From: UTCFX2 sp963788305
GTDB taxonomy: Bacteria; Chloroflexota; Anaerolineae; Anaerolineales; UBA4823
Length of the DNA stretch: 64,000 nucleotides
Direction of reading: 5' to 3'
NCBI GenBank assembly: GCA_963788305.1
Contig: CAWBGK010000012.1
Coordinates: 62,001 to 126,000 of the forward strand
Positions within the stretch are counted from its first letter, which is position 1, and each line of letters begins with the position of its first letter. Shown piece by piece: positions 7,638 through 16,030 of this stretch. Under the pieces are notes generated by a model. It made no database searches and had not been told where the DNA came from. It worked only from the letters and a program-made list of their open reading frames with translations. Position numbers and translations under genes: made by a program.

Positions 7638-8683
7638 TGGTCGATCAGAGCGTTAGCTCCAGTTTTGTAATAACCCTTCCAACAGGTTATTGGATGAGAC
7701 CTGCCAGGTATGAAGATCTTGGGGAGGTTGTGCACGTTTTAAACCTGGCTTACCAGGATCTGCTGGGAACAGACCGTTTTTCTGAAAACGAATTGAAAAG
7801 CGATTGGGGGATGCCTGGTTTCGATCTGGAGCAGGATTCGCTCGTCGTTGTCGCACCGGATGGTCAGATAGCCGGGTATCTGGATCTTTTTGACCTGAAC
7901 CCACCCCATGTTCGAATCAACTGTTACGGCCAGGTTCACCCAGACCATAGAGGAAGGGGGATAGCCTACGCGTTGCTGAGCTGGGCTGAGCAGCGAGCGG
8001 GTCTCTCGATCTTAAAAGCGCCGGAGAATGCGCGGGTCAATCTGATTACTTATGCTTTGTCCATCAACAGGAATGCAGATCGAGTCATCAAATCCAGAGG
8101 TTTCCAGCTGACTCGCTATTCTTTACAGATGGTGATTGAGCTTACCGATAATATTCCTCATCCTATCTGGCCGGAAGGGATTAATCTGTGCACATTTGTC
8201 CCAGGTCAAGATGATATTGCCCTGGTCCAGGCCGAAAGGGAAGCGTTTTCCGATCATTGGGGACATGTAGAATCACCTTTTGAGTCTGAGCTTGCCCGCC
8301 ACCGCCATTTCTGGAAAACAGACCCGGACTTTGAACCCGAGCTTTATTTCCTGGCGCTGGACGGCGATCGGATCGCCGGCATGTCGCTGTGTCACAAAAG
8401 AATCGAGGAAGATTCGGATATGGGCTGGGTTGGCTCGCTGAGCGTCCGGCGTCCATGGCGGCGGAGGGGACTGGGTCTGGCGCTGCTGCTTCATTCGTTC
8501 CATGCCTTCCAGGAACGTGGCAAAGCCAGGGTGGGATTGGGCGTGGACGCTCAAAATCTGACAGGCGCCACCCGATTGTATGAGAAGGCAGGGATGCGCT
8601 CCGATCCGAGAAGGCAGTGGAGTGTTTATGAAAAAGAGCTCCGCCCTGGGGTAGAGTTAAGCGTCCAAACAATGGAGGATTGA
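7637..8683 (+). CDS. Tandem GNAT-domain acetyltransferase
   Basis: A 348-residue protein with two GNAT domains in series. The first, about residues 15-165, has the loop HPDHRGRGIAYALLSWAEQ. The second, about 185-335, has VRRPWRRRGLGLALLLHSF and a C-terminal YEKAGM. Such double-GNAT proteins include mycothiol synthase and several resistance and uncharacterised enzymes; usually one domain is catalytic. Both acetyl-CoA loops here look intact. It starts within the previous stop codon, and the HAD gene starts one base after its own stop, so the genes form a tight operon. Confidence 0.85.
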   Translation: MVDQSVSSSFVITLPTGYWMRPARYEDLGEVVHVLNLAYQDLLGTDRFSENELKSDWGMPGFDLEQDSLVVVAPDGQIAGYLDLFDLNPPHVRINCYGQVHPDHRGRGIAYALLSWAEQRAGLSILKAPENARVNLITYALSINRNADRVIKSRGFQLTRYSLQMVIELTDNIPHPIWPEGINLCTFVPGQDDIALVQAEREAFSDHWGHVESPFESELARHRHFWKTDPDFEPELYFLALDGDRIAGMSLCHKRIEEDSDMGWVGSLSVRRPWRRRGLGLALLLHSFHAFQERGKARVGLGVDAQNLTGATRLYEKAGMRSDPRRQWSVYEKELRPGVELSVQTMED

Positions 8684-8684
8684 G

Positions 8685-9299
8685 ATGGCGCCAATTACGA
8701 CGATAATTTGGGATTTAGGGGGTGTGCTCGTCCGCACGGAAGATTATGCTCCACGCCAGGCGCTGGCTGACAGGCTTGGGATGACCCGGCTTGAGCTAGA
8801 AGCTCTTGTTTTTGGGAATGAGGCTGATTATCGAGGTCAGCTTGGCGAGATCGACAGCCATGCCCAATGGCTGAACGTGCTCCAACAACTTGACTTGAGT
8901 ATGGACGCTCTGGAAAATATCCGCCGCCAGTTTTTTGGTGGAGATATCGTCGACACCTCGCTTGTGGAGTATATCCGTTTGCTTCGCAGTCGCTATAAGA
9001 CCGGACTTCTCAGCAATGCATTGTCGGACCTTCGCAACATAGTGACCAGAAAATGGCAGATTGCAGATGCGTTTGACGATCTTGTAATCTCAGCTGAAGT
9101 TCGGTTGATGAAGCCCGACCCGCAGATCTACCAGCTTGCACTTGAGCGCCTGGGAGCTGAACCTCAGCAAGCAGTTTTCATCGACAATTCCATCACCAAC
9201 GTGCTGGGTGCTCACGGGGTCGGGATCCATGCGATCCATTTCCTTAATCCCGGACAGGCAATTGGAGAGCTTAATGCATTGCTGAACGGAAATCAATGA
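8685..9299 (+). CDS. HAD-superfamily hydrolase, subfamily IA
   Basis: A 204-residue phosphatase-like protein. The motif I Asp is in WDLGGVL (D10), as in HAD-IA variants that have GGV in place of DGT. Motif II is LLSNAL, motif III is MKPDPQIY and motif IV is VFIDNS. The second Asp of DxD in motif I is replaced by Gly, a feature of the epoxide-hydrolase and haloacid-like branch, so phosphatase activity should not be assumed. It sits between the GNAT genes and the amidase with 1-4 base junctions. Confidence 0.8.
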   Translation: MAPITTIIWDLGGVLVRTEDYAPRQALADRLGMTRLELEALVFGNEADYRGQLGEIDSHAQWLNVLQQLDLSMDALENIRRQFFGGDIVDTSLVEYIRLLRSRYKTGLLSNALSDLRNIVTRKWQIADAFDDLVISAEVRLMKPDPQIYQLALERLGAEPQQAVFIDNSITNVLGAHGVGIHAIHFLNPGQAIGELNALLNGNQ

Positions 9300-10708
9300 T
9301 GGATAGAATCGACATCACATCCCTGACCCTGGTGGACGCAGCTGCGCTTATCCGTAAGAAGCAGATTTCACCGGTTGAGCTGACTGAAGCCTGCCTCAGG
9401 CGAATTGAAGGTTTGGATGGCGAGCTCAACTGCTTCATCACGGTCACCTCCGATCTGGCTATGGAACAAGCCCGTCAGGCTGAGGCAGATATCCTGCGAG
9501 GCTCGACCATCAAAGGGGGACCGATCAGCCCCATTCATGGGACGCCAATTGTGCTGAAGGACTTATTTGAGACCAGGGGGATTCTGACCTCTGCAGGTTC
9601 CAGGTTCTTCTCCGATTATTATCCGAAGGAGGATGCCGAGGTCGTCCGCAGGCTGAGCGATGCGGGAGCGGTGCTGATCGGAAAGACCAACTTGCATGAA
9701 ATTGCTCTGGGGTTGACCAGTGTGAACCCGCATTTTGGACCGGTGCGGAATCCGTGGGGAAAAGAGCGTGTAGCCGGGGGATCATCCGGCGGCTCGGCGG
9801 CGGCGCTTGCAGCAAGGTTTTGTCCTGCGGCGTTGGGGACCGACACAGGCGGCTCTATCCGTGTGCCTGCTGCGCTTTGCGGTGTTTCCGGTCTCAAGCC
9901 AACCTTTGGGCGTGTAAGCAGACGCGGGGTGGTGCCGTTAAGCTGGAACCTGGACCATGCCGGTCCATTGGCTCGCTGCGCTCGCGATCTGGCGGTCTTG
10001 CTCCAGGTCATCGCCGGTTATGATCCGCTGGATCCGTATTCAATTCACGTGTCTCAGGAGAATTTCAGTGAGTCAATAGATGATGGTGTGAAAGGCTGGA
10101 GAATCGCCCTGGCGGATGGTGAATTCTTTCAGAAGACATCAACACAAATTGTGAAGCGAGTCAACGAAGCAGCCCGAGTTTTTGAGGCACTAGGTGCACA
10201 AGTTGAGCTGACGCCATTTCCTGGGGCTTATCCCGCTGCGTTAGCTAACGGGTTAATGGTCGTAGCAGATGCGGCTGCGTTCCACGCTGACCGGCTCCGC
10301 GAACACCCGGAGAATTTTGGAGAAGATGTAAGGCAGAGGCTTGAAACAGGCGCCAGGTTGGATCTGGCGGACTACATTCAAGCCAGGAAAACACAGACTT
10401 TGATGAGAAGAGAGTTCGAGGCCTTTTTTGATCAGCATGATCTGCTGCTCATGCCGACGACTCCGGTAACAGCGCCGTTAATAAATGGACCTGATGCAGT
10501 CGAGCTTGCCAGGCTGCTTTCCCGCTACACCGCTCCATTCAATCTGACTGGTCTGCCAGCTATCAGCATCCCTTGTGGTTTTTCTGATGATGGATTGCCG
10601 GTGGGTTTACAGATGATCGCCCGCCCCTGGGGAGAGGCATTGCTGCTCCGAGCAGCATTCGCTTTTCAAAACGTGACCGATTGGCATTCCCGGCAACCTG
10701 AACTATGA
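9296..10708 (+). CDS. Amidase signature family protein (GatA-like)
   Basis: A 470-residue amide hydrolase. The Ser-cisSer-Lys triad can be placed at K88 (in IVLKDLF), S163 (in GGSSGGSAAA) and S187 (in DTGGSIR). The spacings of 75 and 24 match GatA. It is slightly short for GatA (about 485), and no gatB or gatC gene is nearby, so a free-standing amidase is as likely as a tRNA amidotransferase subunit. The ATG overlaps the HAD stop codon (ATGATGG), and the MFS gene overlaps its own stop. The context of acetyltransferases and a transporter suggests modification of an amide-containing compound. That is inference. Confidence 0.85.
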   Translation: MMDRIDITSLTLVDAAALIRKKQISPVELTEACLRRIEGLDGELNCFITVTSDLAMEQARQAEADILRGSTIKGGPISPIHGTPIVLKDLFETRGILTSAGSRFFSDYYPKEDAEVVRRLSDAGAVLIGKTNLHEIALGLTSVNPHFGPVRNPWGKERVAGGSSGGSAAALAARFCPAALGTDTGGSIRVPAALCGVSGLKPTFGRVSRRGVVPLSWNLDHAGPLARCARDLAVLLQVIAGYDPLDPYSIHVSQENFSESIDDGVKGWRIALADGEFFQKTSTQIVKRVNEAARVFEALGAQVELTPFPGAYPAALANGLMVVADAAAFHADRLREHPENFGEDVRQRLETGARLDLADYIQARKTQTLMRREFEAFFDQHDLLLMPTTPVTAPLINGPDAVELARLLSRYTAPFNLTGLPAISIPCGFSDDGLPVGLQMIARPWGEALLLRAAFAFQNVTDWHSRQPEL

Positions 10709-11943
10709 AGAAGATGGATGCCTTACGCGTCTATATAATCCAGGAAGGCGTCACAGCCTTCATGTTCTCGATGATCTTCACCGCGAGTGCAATCTACCAG
10801 GTTACTGTCGTTGGTTTGACTCCGCTCCAGCTGGTGCTTGTCGGAACGACTTTGGAAGTTGCGGCATTTATTTTCGAGATCCCAACAGGGGTTGTTGCGG
10901 ATGTTTACAGCCGGCGGCTCTCTGTGATCATCGGGATGTTTCTAATCAGCCTTGGTTTCATGGTCGAAGGCTCGTTTCCACTATTTGGTTTCATCCTGGC
11001 CGCCCAGGTGCTTTGGGGTCTGGGCTATACCTTTACCAGCGGCGCCTCCCAGGCCTGGATAAGCGACGAGATCGGCGAAGACTCTGCCGGAAGAGCTTTT
11101 TTGCGCGCCAACCAGGTTGGCAACCTCACAGCATTGGCGGGTATCGCAAGCGGGATGCTGATTGGAAGCCTGCGGATCAACCTGCCGATCCAGCTGGGCG
11201 GAGTCGGGATTGCTCTCCTGGGTCTATTCCTGGCATTAAAGATGCCTGAGACGGGGTTTAAGCCTGCAATACGAGGAGACCGCAGCTCATGGTCGAATAT
11301 GAAACAAACTTTCCTCGATGGAATCGGTATGGTCCGCCGGCGTCCGGCGCTGGTGACGATCCTCAGTATCGGGCTGCTTTACGGGCTCTACAGCGAAGGG
11401 TTTGACCGGCTTTGGACCAAGCACATATTAGACCAATTTGCTCTGCCGCTGGCGGATCAGATCCAGCCGGTGGTCTGGATTGGATTGCTGCGCGGGACTG
11501 CATTGCTGCTTGCGGTCGGAGCTACAGAAGTGGTGACGCGTAAGGTAAATACATCAAGAAGCCTGGAGACTGTAAAAGCTCTAAATATGATCACGATCCT
11601 GTTGATTGTGGGATTATTTGCATTCGCTCTCTCGAAGACGCTGTTCCTGGCCGCGGTCGCTTATATCCTGGTTTATGTCACCCGGAATGTGATTGGGCCG
11701 ATTTATACTGCCTGGGTGAACCAGCGATTGGATTCGAAAGTCCGAGCAACGGTGATTTCGATGAGCAGCCAGGCAGATGCAATTGGGCAGATTGCTGGAG
11801 GTCCGGTGGTCGGCTTGATTGGAAGCCTGGTTTCAGTGCAAGCTGCCTTACTTACTTCAAGTGCGATCCTGACACCTATGCTGGCACTTTATCGTTTTGC
11901 GATTCGAAACGGAGAACCAGAAGAGGAAATCATGGATGACTGA
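10705..11943 (+). CDS. MFS transporter
   Basis: A 412-residue major facilitator with about twelve helices. The loop 2-3 motif is recognisable in EIPTGVVADVYSRRLSVIIG, and the N-terminal helix begins after a very short tail (MKKMDALRVY). This form is common in drug-efflux-like MFS proteins of Gram-positive bacteria and Chloroflexota. It overlaps the amidase stop codon (ATGA) and is the last gene of the GNAT-HAD-amidase operon, so it may export the compound those enzymes handle. Confidence 0.85.
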   Translation: MKKMDALRVYIIQEGVTAFMFSMIFTASAIYQVTVVGLTPLQLVLVGTTLEVAAFIFEIPTGVVADVYSRRLSVIIGMFLISLGFMVEGSFPLFGFILAAQVLWGLGYTFTSGASQAWISDEIGEDSAGRAFLRANQVGNLTALAGIASGMLIGSLRINLPIQLGGVGIALLGLFLALKMPETGFKPAIRGDRSSWSNMKQTFLDGIGMVRRRPALVTILSIGLLYGLYSEGFDRLWTKHILDQFALPLADQIQPVVWIGLLRGTALLLAVGATEVVTRKVNTSRSLETVKALNMITILLIVGLFAFALSKTLFLAAVAYILVYVTRNVIGPIYTAWVNQRLDSKVRATVISMSSQADAIGQIAGGPVVGLIGSLVSVQAALLTSSAILTPMLALYRFAIRNGEPEEEIMDD

Positions 11944-11986
11944 TGTCGTCACGACAGGTGGGGAGGATTGAGGCTTGGGGGTAAGG

Positions 11987-12015
11987 GTGACAGTTTCGAC
12001 ATCAAAGGCTATAAT
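11987..12015 (+). promoter_or_regulatory. Promoter of the PNaS-like transporter gene
   Basis: GTGACA at 11987-11992 (five of six bases of the -35 consensus), a 17-base spacer and TATAAT at 12010-12015. Transcription should start near 12022, leaving an untranslated leader of only about eight bases before the ATG at 12030. Confidence 0.65.
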
Positions 12016-12029
12016 TTGGCCTCCTGAAA

Positions 12030-13160
12030 ATGCAAGAGAAAACTGACAATAAAGACGTTCTAATTCATGAACCACCACCGATCAGTGATGTCGATCTGGA
12101 GGACAATCGCCCATTTTGGGCGCGCCTTGGACTGGATAAGGTTGTCTTTTTTCTGATCAGCATAATTCTCTTCATTCTGGCTCTCATATTGATGAAAAAT
12201 GGGGCTGAAGCATTTTCTCCTTTGATCCAAAACCATTTTTCGATCGACACCATCGCGAACAGCCTGGGATTTGGGTGGTTCTTTGCATATATCTTGATGA
12301 GCGGTTCTCCGGTTGCAGCCGCGGCATTGACTTTTTTCGACGCCGGGATCCTTAATAAAGTCAATACATATTTCATGATCACAGGCAGCCGGTTGGGCGC
12401 GAGCTTTATCGTTCTGTTTGTGGGTTTCGTTTATGTATTCCGCGGTCGGAGTAGAGCCAGCAGCCTGGGGATGGGGCTGCTCTCGTTGATTGTCACAGGC
12501 ACCACATATCTGGCGGCGCTGCTTGTTGGAATCTGGCTGTTGGGAAATGGAGTGTTGGATGGAATCCGACTGCAATCAGGGGCGAACCTCAATTCAGTAC
12601 TCGACATGATCTTTGGACCGCTTATCAATTTCTTGCTTTCTCGCCTGCCACAATGGTCGCTATTTGTTCTTGGGATGGGCTTGATCATTTTCAGCTTCAA
12701 CCTGTTTGATAAAGCCGTCCCGCAGATGTCACTGAGCGAAAGCCAGATTGGAAAAGTAGGTCAGCTGGTTTACCGACCGTGGGTTATGTTCATCCTCGGC
12801 GCTTTGATTACCTTGATCTCGATGTCAGTGAGCGTTTCACTTGCGATCCTGGTCCCGCTTTCTCAAAGAGGCTTTGTGCGCCGTGAAAATGTCATCCCTT
12901 ATATCATGGGAGCGAATGTGACGACTTTCGTCGATACATTATTCGCGGCGGTGCTCTTGAACAACCCGGCGGCATTTGAGATCGTGCTGGTGCAAATGGT
13001 CAGCATCACAATTGTTTCGCTGATCATATTAGTACTGGATTATGGGAGATTTCAGCACGAAATCCTTCGATTTGTCGGCTGGATTAGCTCTGGAAAGACC
13101 CAATTCGTTGTATTTATGTTTTTTATTCTAGTAATCCCGCTGGTGCTATTATTGATATAA
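12030..13160 (+). CDS. Na+/phosphate symporter-like membrane protein (PNaS family)
   Basis: A 376-residue membrane protein with about nine helices. Two inverted-repeat-like signature regions are seen: SGSPVAAAALTFFDAG with a following GSRLGASFIV, and SMSVSVSLAILVPLSQRG with a following GANVTTFVDT. These match the Q-S-S/GANIGTT repeat of the NptA/YjbB-type Na/Pi cotransporters, though the Gln-Ser-Ser is replaced by Ser-Gly-Ser. The transported ion is therefore uncertain. The N-terminus has a polar tail of about 35 residues. A universal stress protein gene follows 19 bases downstream, probably in the same transcript. Confidence 0.75.
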   Translation: MQEKTDNKDVLIHEPPPISDVDLEDNRPFWARLGLDKVVFFLISIILFILALILMKNGAEAFSPLIQNHFSIDTIANSLGFGWFFAYILMSGSPVAAAALTFFDAGILNKVNTYFMITGSRLGASFIVLFVGFVYVFRGRSRASSLGMGLLSLIVTGTTYLAALLVGIWLLGNGVLDGIRLQSGANLNSVLDMIFGPLINFLLSRLPQWSLFVLGMGLIIFSFNLFDKAVPQMSLSESQIGKVGQLVYRPWVMFILGALITLISMSVSVSLAILVPLSQRGFVRRENVIPYIMGANVTTFVDTLFAAVLLNNPAAFEIVLVQMVSITIVSLIILVLDYGRFQHEILRFVGWISSGKTQFVVFMFFILVIPLVLLLI

Positions 13161-13179
13161 ATGAAAGGATGTATCGGAT

Positions 13180-14014
13180 ATGGATCAGGAGACTTGCGCG
13201 GGTATGAGACTGCTTGTCGCTATTAACGACCCAAATTGCGGAGATCTTATTGCACGGACAGCTGCTTCGATCTTGCAGGTTTCTGGTGGCGAGGCGACGC
13301 TTCTTGCATCGGCAATGAAGAGGCAAACCCTGAATAAGATTGAGAAGTTATTGGATGAATTGAAAACGCTGATCGAACCCTTTCCTGTCAGCTTGCAAAG
13401 CAAGATTGGGGGTTTCGGCGATGTCATCACCGATGAAACTGCAGGCGGCAGTTATGATTTGGTCATCCTGGGGGAGCAGCCGGATAACGTGCTCTTGAGA
13501 TATCTTTACCCGCACCCGCTCGAACGTGTCCTGAAAGAGCTGACTACCCCGGTTCTGTTCACACGCCGATATAAAAGATCGCTGCGCCGCTTCCTGATCT
13601 GCGAAGGTGGGCAATCTTCTCGGCTGATGCCTGCGATCACCGGCGGACTGAAGCCGCTGATGATCACAGCCGAAAAAATTACGCTTATTGCATGTGATGT
13701 CGCAGATCAGTGCTTCACCCGGCTTGCAGGGTTGGGAGCTGGGGGCTAATGCAGACGAGCTCATCGGGCACCACACTCAAGAGGGGGAGCAGCTGGAATA
13801 CGACCTCGCTTCCCTTAAATTGCTTGGCATGAATGTGGCCGTAAAGGTTAGACATGGGGTGGTTGTCGAAGAAATCCTGTCAGAAGCGGAGCAGGGTGAT
13901 CATGACGTGATCGTTCTCGGCTCACCTCGGGCGACCGGGTTTCAGCGCTATCTGGTCGATGATCCGATCCATAAAATTTATCTTCACAGCCGTAGGCCTG
14001 TAATCGTCGTTTAA
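13180..14014 (+). CDS. Tandem universal stress protein (UspA), frameshifted
   Basis: Two UspA-like domains read as one protein of about 277 residues. The first domain covers about residues 8-130 (LLVAINDPNCGDLIARTA, then DLVILGEQPDN). The second starts at FLICEGGQSS. In the first frame the second domain breaks after KITLI. One base later (around 13690) the other frame continues cleanly as HVMSQISASPG through to DVIVLGSPRATG and the C-terminal RRPVIVV. A single extra base explains everything, so I join both frames. It probably shares a transcript with the upstream transporter and may regulate it, as USP proteins do in some transporters. Confidence 0.7.
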
Positions 14015-14025
14015 GGAAGGCACTT

Positions 14026-15008
14026 TCAATTGCTAAGGGCTGTCATATCCAGGCGGCCGGCTTCTCTCAGCACATATAGCGCTTCCACCGTCACAAATGG
14101 ATTCATTCGCTGCTGACTTGTCCCACCCCAATCGACCAGCGAACGCCCCGTGGTTTTGCGTTCGGATACCTGGTAGTACTTGCTCTGGGCAGGAAAACCT
14201 CCGTCTTGGAGGCGTTTGCTTTCCAGCAGGTCCAGGGCCTCCGGCAGCGTTCGTCGTTGATCAGACTGGCTTCAGCAAGGACCTTCAACCCAAACAAGAA
14301 GTCATAATGCCAGTAGTGGGGGTAGTGCAGGCGGACAAAATCAGTTTTTATGACCTGCCCGTCGCTCTGACGCCTGAAGAGCCGGCGCTTGAGAAAAATC
14401 TCGGCAGCACGTCCTGCTGCATCTGCTGAAACCCGATTTCCTGTCAACCGGGAGTGCAGGGCCAATGCGCGTAGCGGGATCAGGCTCTCGTGAAATGAGG
14501 AATTGTGGGCGGCAGGATTCTTGTCGCAATTCCAACCTCCGTCTGGCCACTGCCATTCGACCAGGCGGCGGGCGAGCTCGTCACAGCGCTCGTCAGCCAG
14601 CCCAAGGACGAGCAGTGAATAGAGCGGATTGGCCTCGATCGATGCGCAGATGCGGGTCCTTCCGGCGATCTGTCTGATCCAGGTAGTATGGGCCGGGCTG
14701 AGCAGCCAATCTAAAACTCGCTCACGAAGTGGAATTAAGCCCAGGTCGCCGGACGGGTAGCCGATATCAGCCAGCAGCGAGAGAATCCAGTGCGCTCCAA
14801 GCCATTTGTGATATGGAAATCGCGGGATCGTCCCGTCAGGCAAGCGTTCAGAGAGCAGGGTCTGGACACGGGAAGATGGAGGAATCTGAGCCTGGGCACT
14901 AAAGGCTTTGGGAGAGTTGGGGGCAATTCCGAGAACCCGGGTGAGTGTCAGGTAGCGGATCGAGGGATCTTCGGAGTCGAGCAGGGTTTGAATAATTGGA
15001 AGGGGCAT
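14026..15008 (-). CDS. Terpene-cyclase-like (prenyltransferase/squalene oxidase repeat) protein, frameshifted
   Basis: A protein of about 327 residues with alpha-toroid repeats such as EWQWPDGGWNCDKNPAAHNSSF, the QW-like motif of squalene cyclases. The N-terminus is MPLPIIQTLLDSEDPSIRYL. The first frame loses homology after INDERCRR at about 14240. One base away the coding continues as ALDLLESKRLQDGGFP and ends LREAGRLDMTALSN at a TGA (14026-14028). The catalytic DxDD motif of true squalene-hopene cyclases is not visible, so the enzymatic role is unclear. Similar stand-alone toroid proteins are widespread in Chloroflexota. Confidence 0.65.
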
Positions 15009-15155
15009 GGGTTTTGATTTGTAGTTTTTGGTTATTTGTTGTTAGAATATTATGATCTTATATGGATGATTAACAGTGTAATTGAGATTGAGTCGAAGGT
15101 CAAGCAGGGAGTTAAGTCTCGGGTTTACTGGTGGAATGTAAAAGGAGAATAGATT

Positions 15156-15991
15156 TTGATAAAACATCTGTCCCGTTATTTGTTGCTAGCAGTTCCGCTC
15201 ATGCTGCTGAGCTCAGCATGCCAGCCGGAAGCTAATTCGATCACAACTCGAAGCGTACCGTCAGCTGAGACCCAGGTGAGGTCTGGAAACCATCAGGATT
15301 ATTTCCCTGGCAGATCCAGTTCAGCGGAGAAATTGACAAGCAGGTCGAGGCTATCCTGTTCGATCTGGATGGATATGAAACCTCCAGAGATGAGGTTGCG
15401 CAGCTCCATTCCCAGAACCGAAAGGTAATTTGCTACATCAACGCTGGCGCCTGGGAAGACTGGCGACCGGATAAGGACCTGTTCCCGTCTGAGATCATCG
15501 GTCGCGATTACGCCGGTTGGAAAGGCGAGCGCTGGCTGGATATCCGCCAGATTCAAACCTTAGGACCGCTGCTGATTTCCCGACTTGAGATGTGCCGGCA
15601 AAAAGGGTTCGATGGTGTTGAGTTTGATAACCTGGATGGATACGCCAATGAAACCGGATTCCCGCTGACACCCGAGGATCAGCTGAGGTTCAACACCTGG
15701 CTTGCCGAGCAAGCTCATCGCTTCGGTCTTGCTGCGGGCCTGAAGAATGACCCCGAGCAGGCAGAAGAACTTGCACCTTTTTTTGATTTCGCAATTTCTG
15801 AAAGCTGTTTTTATGAAGGTTGGTGCGAAGAGATGAAACCACTCTTGGAATCCGGCAAACCTGTCCTGGCGATCGAATATACCGATGAAATCCGCCACCT
15901 GGGAGACAACTGCGCCCTGGCAGAAAACCTGGGCATCAGCCTGATCCTGAAACACCGTACCCTGGATGCGTATCGAAAAAGCTGCGATTGA
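15156..15991 (+). CDS. GH114-like endo-alpha-1,4-polygalactosaminidase lipoprotein, frameshifted
   Basis: A lipoprotein signal (LLLAVPLMLLSSAC) is followed, after one frameshift near 15270-15281, by a GH114 TIM barrel. The second frame reads VWKPSGLFPWQIQFSG, then AILFDLDGYETS, VICYINAGAWEDWRPD, ERWLDIR, GFDGVEFDNLDGY, GLKNDPEQ and VLAIEYTD. These are the family's conserved blocks, including the Asp/Glu pairs expected in the active site. The reconstructed length is about 278 residues, usual for the family. It is probably secreted and cell-attached, acting on galactosamine-containing exopolysaccharide. A rho-independent terminator overlaps the stop codon. Confidence 0.8.
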
Positions 15992-16012
15992 TGATCATCG
16001 CAGCTTTTTTTT
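15976..16012 (+). terminator. Rho-independent terminator after the GH114 gene
   Basis: GCTGCGA (15981-15987) pairs with TCGCAGC (15998-16004), extended by flanking A and T runs, and is followed by TTTTTTTT. It contains the stop codon of the GH114 gene and, being A/T-flanked on both sides, could also act on the convergent repeat-protein gene. Confidence 0.85.
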
Positions 16013-16030
16013 AGGTTGAAATCCTTCAGG

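Noticed and set aside
7900..7925. tRNA-like TTCGAATC sequence
   Set aside because: It lies inside a well-conserved GNAT gene and no cloverleaf can be formed around it; similar hits at 56903 and 52969 are also coding.
14097..14429. Plus-strand ORF of 110 residues
   Set aside because: It overlaps the frame-corrected terpene-cyclase-like gene on the opposite strand, which has recognisable repeats.
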